64,000 bases of DNA from Hyaloraphidium curvatum (Eukaryota > Monoblepharomycota > Hyaloraphidiomycetes > Hyaloraphidiales > Hyaloraphidiaceae): the NCBI GenBank assembly GCA_025558095.1, contig JAIVFI010000037.1:434001-498000 (forward strand). Direction: 5' to 3'. The notes under the pieces were generated by a model. That model saw only the letters and a list, made by a program, of their open reading frames with translations, was not told the origin of the DNA and did not search any database. This document shows positions 23,245 to 34,102 of this stretch, piece by piece; positions within the stretch are counted from its first letter, which is position 1, and every line of letters starts with the position of its first letter. The translations under genes and the position numbers were made by a program.

Positions 23245-23818
23245 TCAGGCCTTGGTGAGAAGGCGGAGGTACATCCTGACGATGTAGCCAGAGCTGATGA
23301 TCCACAGACCCGAGCGGGCAAGGGAAGGCCCCTGGCTGGCAGCCCCGGCGTAGGCGAGCGTGTACAGCAGGCGGGTCATGAGGACCCTGTAGCAGTCGTA
23401 GTTGACCTGTTTGTCGAGGCCGGGCGACACTTGATCACAAAGGTGTCATGGGCGGTCCGCCGGGCTGCCTACCGCATCCTGGTCGACCTTGGCGACGGCC
23501 GACAGCGCCACGGCGCCGGCAAAGAAGCCAAGGCTCTCGAGGCCGTTGGCGCTGGCTCCGTCCAGGCGCTGGGCAAGCGCCTTCTGCTCGGCCGACAGCT
23601 TAGCCTGCTCGGCCTCGTCGTGCCTGGGGTTGTAGTTGTTCCAGCTGCCATGGAAAGCAATGTCAGCTCTGGCGTAGCCACACCATAACAAGTGGAACAC
23701 ACGCGTTCCCGGCAATCTTGACGCCGAGGGCGGCGAAGTGGGGCAGCTGAGCAAGAAGCCAGAAGGCCGGGACTGCAGCGTAGGAGAAGGGCGTGTATCC
23801 AAGGAGGGCGGACGGCAT
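23245..23818 (-). CDS. MAPEG-family membrane protein
   Basis: Three exons (23818-23703, 23644-23473, 23406-23245; introns 58 and 66 nt) encode about 149 aa, the usual size for membrane-associated proteins in eicosanoid and glutathione metabolism. The chain has an N-terminal hydrophobic segment and a WNNYNPR segment like the conserved NxxNPR loop. A helix with GLESLGFFAGAVAL follows (the family has an E-N/S-hydrophobic F-x-A pattern here). The C-terminal membrane helix contains RLLYTLAYAG. In this family these segments build a four-helix bundle that often binds glutathione. The substrate cannot be inferred. A start 13 codons upstream is also possible. Confidence 0.75.
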
Positions 23819-24105
23819 CGTTCTGTCCCGCGTCTGCGGTGTTCCCGAGGGGCGCAATCAGTGAACCGCCGGGTCGGACACCGCAGCGGCCGCCGGGAGG
23901 CACCGCGGGAGCACGGGTCGCCCGGTGCCGCCTGGCTCGGTGCGTCGTGTCCCGCACCACTACGATGTGGCCCTCGAGTTTTGGACACCTACAGGTGTTG
24001 GCTGCGGCAGCAAGTCGAGTGGCGTTCGGCGGTGGCGCTTCAAACGGAATTTGCGGGCGCGGTCTCCGGGGACCACGCCGCTGACAAAGCCTCGTTTCGC
24101 CGCCG

Positions 24106-25386
24106 TCAATCCAAACGACCCCCGCCGCTGTCCGAATCAGAGTCGCCACTGGAGCTACATTCGACTCCATCCAATTCGGATTCGGAGGTCGTCATCGACA
24201 TTCCTGATTCATCAGGAACCCCAAGCCAAACAGTCTTTCCCGCCTTCCCCACGGCATCCACCACGACGAGCTGGCGCGAGACCGCGTCAAAGGTCACGAG
24301 AACAACAGAAGCAACCGACATGATCGGATTTCTTCGCTGGGCCGACCCATTGCGCGGAGCTGCCGCCGATCGGGGCAAGGTTTGGTCCATGAAGCCCGTG
24401 AGCCAGGAGTGCAGGAGGGCGCGCACTGCGCTTGGACGGCGCAACGAGTCCAGGGATGTGAGGGAGAGGATAAAGTCCCGCGCAGAAGGGGAAATGTAAG
24501 GGGAAATGGCCGGCGAATCGGGGAGCTCCAGCTTCCCAGTGTGTATCGCGTGCACAACGTCCGGGAACGATTCCAATTGCTCGTAAGGGTGGCTGCCAAA
24601 CAGCAGCTCGTACGTCGTGATGCCCACGGCATAGACGTCGTCGGCCATGGAAGGCATCTCGCCCGAGACGGCTTGGGGTCTCATGTACTGCAGGGTGGCG
24701 AGCGGGATGTCGGTGGACTTGAGCTCCGCCAATCCTTTGTAAATGATGCGCATCCACTAGATGGGAAACGACCTCGAAAAGTCCGTCAGCACGACCGAGC
24801 TCGGATCGTCCAGGTCCTGGTGAAGTGGGGGAGCCGATCAGGCAGAGTTGAGTGGCAGAGGGACGAAGAGGGACGGCAGACCAACCCTCAGCATCATATT
24901 GTCGGGCTTGACGTCACGATGGAGCCATCCTTCGCCGTGCAAGAGTGCCAGGGCGCTGAGCGCGCCCTTGGCAACTGTTGCCGCCTCGGCTTCCGACAGG
25001 GATCCCCCTTTGCGCTCCACAAGGGCCGTCAGCGGGGCCTCCAAAAGCTCCCACACCGAGTGCATCGCGCTCCGCGTGCGAAAAATGTCGTAAACGCGGG
25101 GCAGGTGCGGGCACCGAGCGGCCACCGGGATCAGGGCCGCCATGGCCCAGGGCATGTTGAAACCGACCTCAAAAGACTTTTCACCCGGCGCAGGTTTTCT
25201 CGTGGACTTGAGCGCCACACGCAGGCCGTCGCTGCGCTCCGCAAGAGTGACGCGGCCGTCGGACCCGGAACCGAGAATGGCGAGGGTGCGATAAGTTCGT
25301 CTCCTGCGGCGGCCGTCGGCGACGACGGCGGCAAACTCTGCCGGTGTTGGGCCAGGGTCGAGCGGTGACGGCAGAGAGGATGGCAT
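24106..25386 (-). CDS. protein kinase with DFS motif and an in-frame TAG
   Basis: Exon 1 (25386-24886) holds the N-lobe: glycine loop GSGSDGRV, ATP-anchoring Lys in VALKSTRK, and the catalytic loop HRDVKPDN. After a 69-nt intron (24817-24885), exon 2 gives LDDPSSVVLTDFS, where Ser replaces Gly of DFG. A TAG at 24757-24759 follows seven codons later. The same frame then continues for over 200 codons with a normal C-lobe: YMRPQAV in the APE position, DDVYAVGITTYELLFG, and a Ser/Asp-rich tail. A spliced-out TAG would need an intron of only 39 nt (24757-24795) that also removes DFS. It is therefore a recently broken gene, a read-through or recoded stop, an assembly error, or a pseudokinase with a very small intron. 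Confidence 0.6.
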
Positions 25387-26348
25387 CGCTCAGTGCGGTG
25401 GCCGAACCACCGGAGCCGGGGAAAGCATTGAGGGATCTGGCGCGGCCCAGACCCGTCGCCCGCAGAGGACTCACTTCCAACTGGCCGCTGCCCAGAGGAC
25501 CCATAGACGGTTATGAACAACGGCGGGAAACTGCGACTGGAAGTATACGATCGCATTGCGAATGGACCTCTTGCCGCTGTGCGTGCACGAGCGCAAGGAG
25601 CGATTGCTGTACCTGGAAATCAGACGGCAAGGAAAAAAGAGGCCCAGATCAAAGGTCTCCACTCCGTCTTCCCGATCATCCTTCAAGTACGCCCCGTTTG
25701 TTCCGCATCGCTCGGCAACGCATTGTTCACGCGACCGCCTCTTGGCCTGCACGTATCCGCGCAGCCGTCCACTCCCGATTCTGGAGATCGGTGGCGTTCC
25801 CAAGGGCCACTGGAAACAGCTCTTCGCTGAGCTGGAAGGCAGAAGCCGTCCCTCGTTATTTGCATATCATAATCTTCATGCACGTTTGTTGATGGTGAAG
25901 CTCGTCGACTGAATCCGGGAGCAGTCAGAACCTGGCCGCATTCAATCGCGCCTTTGCGGAAACGACTTCGGACGAGCGTCGAAGCTCAACTGGTGTTCTC
26001 CCCCTCAAATATCCAGATCTGTTTTGGATTCGGCAAAATGTGTGACCGAGATCTGAAGAGCCCTGACTCCACCTCCTTGAGATCTCGGACCTAGCGGCCG
26101 CCGAGCTATGCATACCGGCGCCATGCGTGTACTCCGTGTGACGAGGGAAATATAGTTGAGCTTATCGGAGTTGTCTGACTCTCTACAAGAGCCCCACAGG
26201 TCCATGAGATGCGAGTTCTCGCGGCCCTGTCGGGCGGGGTCCTGGTTTTGTTTCTTGGCGCAGCTGCGAAGCCAATCCGGCCGGCAGGGGAAACGGCCAA
26301 GGGCAACGGCTTCTCTCCACTCCATCTCCGCCTCCGCCCGCCGCCGCC
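25387..26348. other. divergent intergenic region
   Basis: About 960 bp between the kinase (minus) and the P-type ATPase (plus). A plus-strand frame at 25556-25912 has a mildly protein-like composition, but I found no start context, splice sites or family to support it. The region is less GC-rich than the genes. Promoters of both genes probably lie here. Confidence 0.35.
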
Positions 26349-29300
26349 ATGTTCTCGTCCGGCTCCGTCGTTCCCGAGGGCCCCGCGTCGCCCGCCCGCG
26401 CCGCGACGCCGGCGCTGCAGTTCGCCGAGCCCGCCCGGCCCGAACCGCGCCGCGGCAGCTTTATCGGCACCGGCGCGCCTGTCGGCCGCACGCTCTCGCT
26501 CGGCGGCATCTCGCTGCGCTCCGTCAAGACCTCCGTCTCGCAGACGACGTCGAGCGGCAGCGGCGCCAACCCCGAGATCCCCGTTAGGTGCGCCGCCGTT
26601 CGCCAGCCACCTCCCCACCGAACTGCTTGGCTCACGGCGCGACCTTGCATCTTCCTCCGCAGGTACCGTACTGTATCCATTCATGTCTCCGAGGAGGTGC
26701 CGAGCCTCGACGTCCCCGCCGAAGCCGACCTCGTGCGCGAGCTCAAGAACGTCGACCACCATCTCGTCCCGACATCGGAAGTGTACGCCCGCTACGGCAC
26801 GGATCCCGACCTCGGCCTGTCGTCCGCAGCTCTGAAGAAGCGCATAGCTGAGAATGGCGGCAACCTCGAGGCCAACGTCATCTCACCACCCAAGACCAAC
26901 TACTTCTTCAAGTTCCTTGGCTACGTGTTTGGTGGGTTGAAGATCCGTTCGGTCTCGAAGAGGGCCGTGGCGCGTCTCAGGATGCGTTCTTCGTGCGCCA
27001 CTAGCGGGAGCCGCTGCTCGGATGTGGTCTCCCCCGATCCTGATCGCCCCCCTTGTCCAGGCGGCTTCAACTTCCTCATGTGGATCGCCTTCATCATGGT
27101 TCTCTTGTCATATCAGCCTCTCGGCCAGCCCAACCCGGCAATCTTCAATCTCGGCGTCGCCATGCTGATCCTCTTCGTCATCATCCTGTCGTCCTTCTTC
27201 TGTGGGTTCCGGCCTACCTTGGGCCCGATCAAGTCGCTGATCATTGCGTTCGATCTCACAGACGCTTTCGTGGACTTCCAGTCAAGCCGGGTCATGCGCT
27301 CCATCCGAAACCTGATCGCCACCGAGGCCTCCGTCACGCGCAACGGCACCCGCCAGCAGATCAAGGCCCAGGAGCTCGTCGTCGGCGATCTCGTCCACGT
27401 TTCGCTCGGCGTGCGGGTCCCCGCTGATCTCAGGCTCGTCAACGTTTCGGCGGACCTCAAGTTCGACCGCAGCCTCCTCACGGGGGAGAGCGATCCCGTC
27501 CCCGGTGCCGTCGATGCTACGGACAAGAACCCGCTCGAGACCCGCAATCTCGCCCTCTCCTCCACATTTGTCGTTCAGGGCTCGGGCACCGGCATCGTCG
27601 TCTCGATCGGCGACAACAGCGTGATGGGCTCGATTGCCAACCTCGCCGGCGGGCAGAAGCAGCAGCGGACACCCATTCAGCAGGAGATTTGGAGGTTCAC
27701 GATCATCATTTCCTCCGCGGCCGTTACCCTGTTCACCGCCGCTATCGTCTTCTGGGCCGCTTTCATAAAGTTTGTTTTGGCTCTGCGCCTGGACTCTGCT
27801 TCGAACTGACGAGACTTCCCTTGGCAGCCCTCGCTATCCCGGCTACCTCAACGTCTCCGGCGCCATCATCAACGCCATTGGCGTGCTGACAGCTTTCGTG
27901 CCTCAGGGTCTTCCGCTCTGCGTGGCTCTAGCGATGACCGTGATCGGCAAGCGTCTCACCCGGGTTGGCCCTGCTCTGCAGGTCTCACCCTCCCCGCAGC
28001 GCGCAGGATGGCTGCCCGCAGCGTGCTCGTCAAGAATCTGGCGACGGTCGAGACGCTGGGCTGCATGAGCGTGCTGTGCTCCGACAAGACAGGGACGCTG
28101 ACGCAGGGCAAGATGATGGTCGTCCGGGCCGCCGTCTCTCATCTGAAGCTCGATTTTGAGGTAGGCAATCTCTTGTCTTTGGCCGAGGTGCCCCACCTGA
28201 TGCGATCGCCCTCAGGTCGCCCCGGCAAACCGCGACCTCGCCCCAGACCCGGCGGTTTCCAAGGTCCACGAATGCGCTGCCCTGTGCTGCGGAGCTTCGT
28301 TCGACGTCAACTCGATGCATCTGCCTATCGATCAAAGAACCATTCGGGGCGACAGCACCGACGCCGCCGTGCTTCGTTTCGCCGAGTCCATCGGTCCCGT
28401 CGACGACGCGTGGCGGGATTGGGAAAAGGTGTTCGAGGTGCCGTTCAACTCCAAGAACAAGTGGATGATGTCGGTCGTCAAGCCCAGGTTCACGCCGGGG
28501 GCCTCGAAGCTCTTCGTCAAGGGTGAGCAGTGATGAGTCGGACCCCAGCCCGACGCCTTGCTCACAATTGATTGATTCGAAGGCGCTCCGGATATCCTCA
28601 TCCCGGCATGTTCCTTGGTTCTGAACCCCGACGGCTCGGTCTCCGCATTGGACTTGGACGCCCAGGCCACGGTCGTCACCACGCAGGAGCAGTGGGCTTC
28701 GGAGGGCCTGCGCGTGCTGGCGCTCTGCGCCAAGGACACCCCGGCAGACCTCCCTTACGACCGCCCTGGGCAAATGGAGACCGTCGCCCCGGCGCAGGTG
28801 AAGGAGCTCACCCTTCTTGGATTGATTGGTGGGTGTCGGTACGGGGTCTTCTTCCCGCAGCACCACCAGGTTGACACATGGCCGTCGCAGCTCTGGCGGA
28901 TCCCCCTCGTCCCGACGTCACGGCCGCCGTGGCCAACATGCGCGGCGCCTCGGTCCGCGTGTTCATGGTCACGGGCGATTTCCGGCTCACAGCCGTCGCG
29001 GTGGCCAAGTCGGTCGGCATCATCACGGCGGCCCAGGTGGACTCGCTCTCCATGATGCAGGAGAACGCCGAGCTGGTGAACAAGTTCAAGGACCTGAAGC
29101 CCGAGCAGATCAGGCCGGATTTCGAGGGCGAGGTCCGCGCGCTGGTCGTCGACGGTTCCGAGATCGCGACCATGAAGAAGGAGGACTGGGACGTGGCCAT
29201 CGGCGCGTACAGGGAGATGGTCTTTGCCCGCACCACGCCCGAGCATAAGCTGAGGATCGTCGAGGAGATCAGGAAGCGCGGTGACAACGTCGTCGGCGTG

Positions 29301-30502
29301 ACAGGTTGGTCCCCAGCGAAAGCCGCTCGATCCCGCGCTCACGGACGACATCCCAGGCGACGGCGTGAACGACTCTCCTGCTCTCAAGGCCGCCAACGTC
29401 GGCGTCGCTATGGGGGCGGGCTCGGACGTCGCCAAGGAGGCCGCCGCGCTCGTGCTGCTGAACAACGACTTTGCTTCCATCCCCGTGGCCATCGAGAACG
29501 GCAGGCTTCTTTTCGACAACCTGAAGAAGGTGCGTCATTCTGTAGGCAGCTTGCTGTGCTGTAGCTCATTCGCTGGTTCGCTGGGATGCAGGTCCTCGCG
29601 TATCTCATGCCGGCCGGCACCTACTGCCAGTTCACCGCCATCTTCTTGAACTCCTTCCTCGGTTCCCCGCTTTCGCTCTCGGGATACCAGCAGATCATCT
29701 TCTGTATCACCAACGACGTCGCCATGTCCCTCGCCATCATGTTCGAGAAGGCGGAATCGGATCTCATGCACCGGCCTCCCCGCAACGCCCGCACCGACAA
29801 GCTGACGGACTGGCGCTACTTCGTTCAGGTCTACCTCTTCATCGGTCTTATGATGTGGCCTTGTGAGCTTTGAGCTTTGGCCGCGCCGGCGTTCGCCATG
29901 ATCGCTGACTTCCTTCGCAGTCGTGAACTACCTCTTTTTCAGGTACATGTACCAGGCCGCCGGCATCGGTATCAGTGACCTCATCTTCGCCTACGGAAAC
30001 TGGACGGACGGCTACCTGGGCTACTCGCAGGACCAGCTCAACGCCTTCCAGTCGGTGGGCCAGACCATCTTCTACGTGGCGCTTTGCATGTTCCAGATAG
30101 GCAACATCTTCGCGGTCCGCAACCGCCGCATGTCGACGCTGCAGTCGAATCCGCTCTGGGGCCCGAGGTGCGTGCGGTCGGGAACGCGGGCTCTGTACAG
30201 CTCGGCGGACGCTGATCCATGCGAGCAGGCAGAACATCTGGATCTTTGGTTCCATCTCCGCCTCTATCATCATCGCCATCATCAACGTGTACGGGCCCGG
30301 CATCCAGTCCCTCTTCGGGGTCGCCGTCATCCCCTGGGAGTACTGGTGAGCGGTTCGGGCGCCGATCCGCCTTCGCTCTGATGCGAACGTGCCCAGGCTC
30401 ATTCCTCTGGCCTACTCGGTCGGCATTCTCGTGGTCGACGAGGTGCGCAAGGTCCTGGTGCGCGCCTATCCGCAGTCGTGGATCGGAAAGGCTGCGTGGT
30501 AG
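26349..30502 (+). CDS. P-type cation ATPase, Na,K-ATPase alpha-like (type IIC)
   Basis: Thirteen exons from 26349 to 30502 encode about 1,127 aa. Introns: 26588-26662, 26932-27060, 27770-27827, about 27953-27999 (exact sites uncertain), 28161-28215, 28523-28582, 28829-28890, 29305-29356, 29530-29591, 29863-29920, 30168-30228 and 30346-30396. Motifs: [12 protein letters not shown] (actuator), phosphorylation site [10 protein letters not shown] near 28080, KGAPD (nucleotide binding), DPPRPDV, and [11 protein letters not shown]. About ten membrane segments and [15 protein letters not shown] after M6 match the Na,K/H,K pump alpha subunit closely. Ion-site residues differ, however: M4 reads VPQGLP (Gln for the Glu of PEGL) and, by eye alignment, acids of M5 and one of M6 are lost while the second M6 Asp stays. 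The transported ion cannot be assumed. No beta subunit is seen nearby. Confidence 0.9.
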
Positions 30503-30711
30503 GCGCAGGCGTCGCGATAGAGCAACATCACCGCCATAGAGAGGACAGGGCCCAATAGAACATTACTCTATTCTGAGCTTGAGATGACATACCTGCTGCT
30601 TGGTTGGTGTTCTTGCTCGGGTTCGAGTGACCGCAGCTGCTGACCCGCCCATTGCCCCGCCGCCGCGTGCCATTTTCAGAGCGCGCCGACTGGCGCTCGC
30701 GGCCCGCCGCG

Positions 30712-32154
30712 ATGTCGACGTACCGCGCTGCGTTCGTCGTGGTGGCCGCCGTGCTGCTGCTGCTCTTCTTCCTCGGCGGGCTGCCGCGCGGTGCCGTGAC
30801 GGAGGTCGAGGTCGCGGGGGCGGGAGCGTCCCGCAAAGCCGCACAAAAGCCCATCGGCGACTCGGCGGGGGCCGCACAGGGACGTGCCAACGTCAAAGAT
30901 GGACCGAAACCGTCGGAGGAGGATGATTCGCCGTCCGAGGACGAAGAGGACGCTGGCGGCGGGTCCCCACCTGACGCGGGGAGCCCGGAACCGAAGCCTC
31001 CTTCCAAGCCCGCCGAGGAAGAAACCGAGGCCGCCGAAGATAAGGAGCAGAAGGACGCCGACGGAGACAACGGGGCGGATTCCGAGGGCGGCGAATCGGA
31101 TACCGCGAAGGCGTCCAAGAAGGCCGGCGAGGACGAAAACGGCGACGGAGACGCCGATTCAAAGGATTCCGGTCCGGACGAGCCGGTTTCGGACTCGGAG
31201 GACGTTTCTTCCCCGGCGGCGACACCGTCTGGCCCGCAGAAGACAAAGAAACCTCTCCCCGGGCGCAATCCGGAATACCCCAACATCCCCGTTCCCCTCG
31301 TCGACTCGCAGCTCACGTCACGCGGCATTCCCAAGGTCTTCCTCTCGCGCGGCAAGGCGGACGCGCCCCCGCAGACCTTCATCCTCGACGTCGGCCTGAA
31401 CGACGGCGAATCCCTGGTCGGCCTGAAGGACCACTTCGAGGGCGACTACGACTCGGCGATCCGGATCGGCTTCGAATGCAACCCGAAATGGATCCCCGGC
31501 CTGGAGAAGCACGCCCGGAAGCACAACTACACCCTCTACAACTACTGCGCGTGGACCGAGGAGCGCGAGATGAGGCTCTGGATCGACGAGCACTTCGAGG
31601 ACTCGTACGGGACCTCGCTCCTCGGCTCGCACTCGCGCGCGCAGAAGGGCAAGCTCCGCGTCGTGCGCGCGCTCGACTTCCCCTCCTACCTGGGCGAGCT
31701 GGTCCGCGAGCGCGACCGGGTGCTGGTCAAGATGGACGTCGAAGGCGCCGAGTTCCGCATCGCGAGGGCGATGCTCGTGCGCGCCGCGCCCGTGGCCGCG
31801 CTGGACGACCCGGCGCGCGGGGTGCCGATCATGTGCCTGATCGACGAGGTGGCGATGGAGGAGCACGAGGAGGAGGCGATGCTGCCGCCGAGCCTGAGGA
31901 CGGTGGACAGGGGAGAGGGGAAGAAGGCGCGGAGCAGGCTCAAGGACGTGATCGAGTTCGTGGGGGACGCGTACCTGGAGGCGCAGCAGGCGCCGCAGCC
32001 GAGGAATCCGGGGATCGAAGGCGTGGATCTGACTGAGGAGGAGAAGCGGTCCATCTGGGAATCAGAGCTGGACGAGGCGTTGAAGGCTGGACCGGACGGC
32101 AAGGTGACGGGGAAGAAAACGCAGTGCAGAATCAAGTTCCACGATTGGTCGTAG
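30712..32154 (+). CDS. membrane-anchored FkbM-type methyltransferase
   Basis: A single-exon frame; the ATG at 30712 is chosen because it is directly followed by a strong membrane segment (AAFVVVAAVLLLLFFLGG), giving a type II topology of about 480 aa. A 150-residue stalk rich in Glu, Asp, Ser and Pro follows. The globular domain (from about residue 200) has FILDVGLNDGES (the SAM-binding first strand and loop), a GFECNP segment, and VKMDVEGAEFRIA, the signature of the FkbM family of SAM-dependent methyltransferases. Such enzymes often methylate sugars or small molecules; a lumenal or surface glycan substrate would fit the anchor but is inference. Its 3' third was copied in a tandem duplication (see 33512-33950). 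Confidence 0.78.
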   Translation: MSTYRAAFVVVAAVLLLLFFLGGLPRGAVTEVEVAGAGASRKAAQKPIGDSAGAAQGRANVKDGPKPSEEDDSPSEDEEDAGGGSPPDAGSPEPKPPSKPAEEETEAAEDKEQKDADGDNGADSEGGESDTAKASKKAGEDENGDGDADSKDSGPDEPVSDSEDVSSPAATPSGPQKTKKPLPGRNPEYPNIPVPLVDSQLTSRGIPKVFLSRGKADAPPQTFILDVGLNDGESLVGLKDHFEGDYDSAIRIGFECNPKWIPGLEKHARKHNYTLYNYCAWTEEREMRLWIDEHFEDSYGTSLLGSHSRAQKGKLRVVRALDFPSYLGELVRERDRVLVKMDVEGAEFRIARAMLVRAAPVAALDDPARGVPIMCLIDEVAMEEHEEEAMLPPSLRTVDRGEGKKARSRLKDVIEFVGDAYLEAQQAPQPRNPGIEGVDLTEEEKRSIWESELDEALKAGPDGKVTGKKTQCRIKFHDWS

Positions 32155-32325
32155 AATTTGTTGGCTACAAATTTGAAAGCCGCTTCACTTTTGTGACGGA
32201 CGATCGCGTGCTGGTGGCTTCTGGCGCGGAGTGGCGCCGAGAAGCCAGGCGCGGCAAAGAGCGCCCAAAAGCCTAAGGCCGCATTGTTCCCATTCCTCCC
32301 ACAAATCAACCTCTGCCGACAAGCA

Positions 32326-33108
32326 ATGGAAGACGTCGACGTCACCCCTACCGTCCACAGCGCCCTGCGCGCCGCCTCCACGGTTGCCAGCGCCGCCTCG
32401 CGCGGCGCCTCCGCCGCAGCGCACGGCGCCAAGGTCGCCGCCGAAATCTTCGCCCCCCCCGCGACGGCGGCCCCGCGCTCGCCGATGCTGAGCTTCGTCC
32501 TCGCGCTGCTCGCCGCCGAGATCGCCGTGCTCGTGGTGCTCGCGGTGCCGTTCGCGGTGCCGGGGAGGGCCAGGGCCGTGGCGATGCTCAGCCTCAGCCC
32601 CGGGGCCGAGAGGGTGCGCTGGGTGCTCTACACCACCCTTGCCGGGCTGGGCGGGCTGCTCTGGGATGCCGGGAGGAGGTGGAACGGAGCCGAGAAGGAA
32701 GTGAAGAACCTTCTGGAGGATCAGTCAAAGTGGGACTTGATGGGCCCTGCAGCGCATGGGACTCGCTGACGCCTCCGCGGCCGACCAGCCTCAGGGTGTT
32801 CTACGACACCTTCACGCGCGCGTCGAGGCTGCAGACCGACTTTATCCTCGTCGCCGCCGCTCTCTTTGCCTCCTTCCTCATGTGGGGCTCTCTCGATCCG
32901 ACTAAATCACCCGACGGTGCTGATCCTCCGACCCATCAGATACGTCCTCCACTTCCGCACGCTGAGGGAGGAGCCCGGGATCGCGAGGAGGTACGAGGCG
33001 CAGGCCGACAGCGCAGCGCAGCGGCAGGCCAAGGTCGTCGAGGTGCGGGACGAGGACGCGGACGCGGACGCGGGCCTGAGGCAGAGGGCGATGGCGCGCG
33101 GTGCTTGA
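32326..33108 (+). CDS. Bap31-like ER membrane protein, copy 1
   Basis: Exons 32326-32729, 32789-32881 and 32940-33108 encode about 221 aa. After an Ala/Ser-rich leader, three membrane segments follow. The first has AEIAVLVVLAVPFAVPGRAR, matching the YAEVFVVLLLCIPF pattern of mammalian Bap31; the second precedes an Arg-rich cytosolic loop; the third has RLQTDFILVAAALFASFLM. The C-terminal tail is charged with coiled-coil character, as in Bap31/Yet proteins, which act in ER export and quality control. No KKXX retrieval signal is seen. Compared with copy 2 (34103), the stretch 32882-32939 is diverged and one base longer, which breaks the frame. It has GT and AG ends, so splicing it out restores the frame; otherwise this copy is frameshifted. 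Confidence 0.72.
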
Positions 33109-33329
33109 TCGAAGGTGCTGATGCTTAGGCAGACACGACAACCGATTCCTTGTCGTGCAATGCTGCTATCCAACCTTACTCGTTCGTCGTATCGGCGCCA
33201 TGCTCACGTCCGCGCCCCACCATGAACACGAGCGGTCGGATGATGATCCACGCTTGGTTCTATGCCTCGCGAGCATACGTTGGGCCCAATCATCAATTCC
33301 TCCTTCGATGAACCCTCTATCCGGCCAGA

Positions 33330-33510
33330 GAGAGAGGCTCGGAAAAGACCTCGAAGCCGCGACTGTTCGCGTGGCAACCTGTGTTCCAACTCGTCCTGGA
33401 ACTACGAGCGCATCCAACATTGCTGGCCACCGGCTGAATGGCGCGTGGGGATCCTTGCGCTTCAAGCTTTTTGCGAATCAAATCTTTGTTTGACCCACTC
33501 TGAAGTGCAC
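33330..33510 (+). pseudogene. remnant of the 5' end of the unknown gene at 35240
   Basis: Sequence resembling the leader and first codons of the gene at 35240 (shared runs such as ccaatcatcaattcct and gatccaacat/catccaacat) stops abruptly at about 33510, where the copied FkbM 3' segment begins. It has no usable open frame. It marks the downstream end of duplication unit A. Confidence 0.6.
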
Positions 33511-33511
33511 C

Positions 33512-33950
33512 ACCGATGCTTCCGCCGACCTGCAAACGGTTCACAGCCGACGGGAAGAAGGCGCCGAGCAGGGTCAAAGAAATGGTCGAGTTTGTGGGGG
33601 ACGCGTGCCTTACGGCGCAACAGGCGCAGCAACCGCGAGATCCCGTGACCGAGAGCGTGAGTATCAGGGATAAAGGGATCTATTCGTTAATATGTTGAGC
33701 TCGAGCAACGAGGCACTGTTCTCTTGGGGCGCGTTGTTTTCTTCGCTCGCAACGGTCTCCGACCTGCTGCTAAGCTATTCGGAAGGCATCGGTCAGCCCA
33801 GATGAGAAAGTGCGAGATTTGACGGAGAAGGAGAAACATACCACGTCGTCTGGGAATCCGAGCTGGATGAGGCATTGAAAGCGGGGAAGGACCTCACGGG
33901 GAAGATGAAGATGTCGCAGTGCAGGATCAAGTCCCATGCGTGGTCGTAGC
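33512..33950 (+). pseudogene. decayed 3' fragment of the FkbM-type methyltransferase gene
   Basis: Two blocks match the C-terminus of the gene at 30712. At 33512-33660 the frame reads KEMVEFVGDACLTAQQAQQPRDP, like DVIEFVGDAYLEAQQAPQPRNP in the parent. At about 33815-33950 it reads SELDEALKAGKDLTGKM and ends CRIKSHAWS before a stop, like CRIKFHDWS. An unrelated, less GC-rich stretch of about 155 bp separates them and brings stops. There is no N-terminal part. It is a duplication by-product. Confidence 0.85.
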
Positions 33951-34102
33951 TTACTGGTGATTATGATTGATGCCCGGCCCATTCGTTGGCGCACACTGGA
34001 GTCCAGGTGTCGGCGAGGCTTTTGACCCCGTGACTGCCCTTTGCGCACCGTCACCCATCGTCGCCCACACTCCCCACACGCCAAACCTCGAACCGACAAG
34101 CA

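Larger units (their letters stand above)
31870..33510 (+). repeat. tandem duplication, unit A
   Basis: About 1.64 kb running from the last third of the FkbM gene, through a Bap31-like gene, into a remnant of the 5' end of the unknown gene at 35240. It aligns by eye with unit B, which starts immediately downstream at 33511. Coding parts of the Bap31-like gene are nearly identical between units; noncoding parts are diverged but alignable (for example ccaatcatcaattcct in both). Confidence 0.8.

Noticed and set aside
25556-25912. 118-codon plus-strand frame between kinase and P-type ATPase
   Set aside because: Mildly protein-like, but no family, start context, splice sites or neighbour logic supports it.
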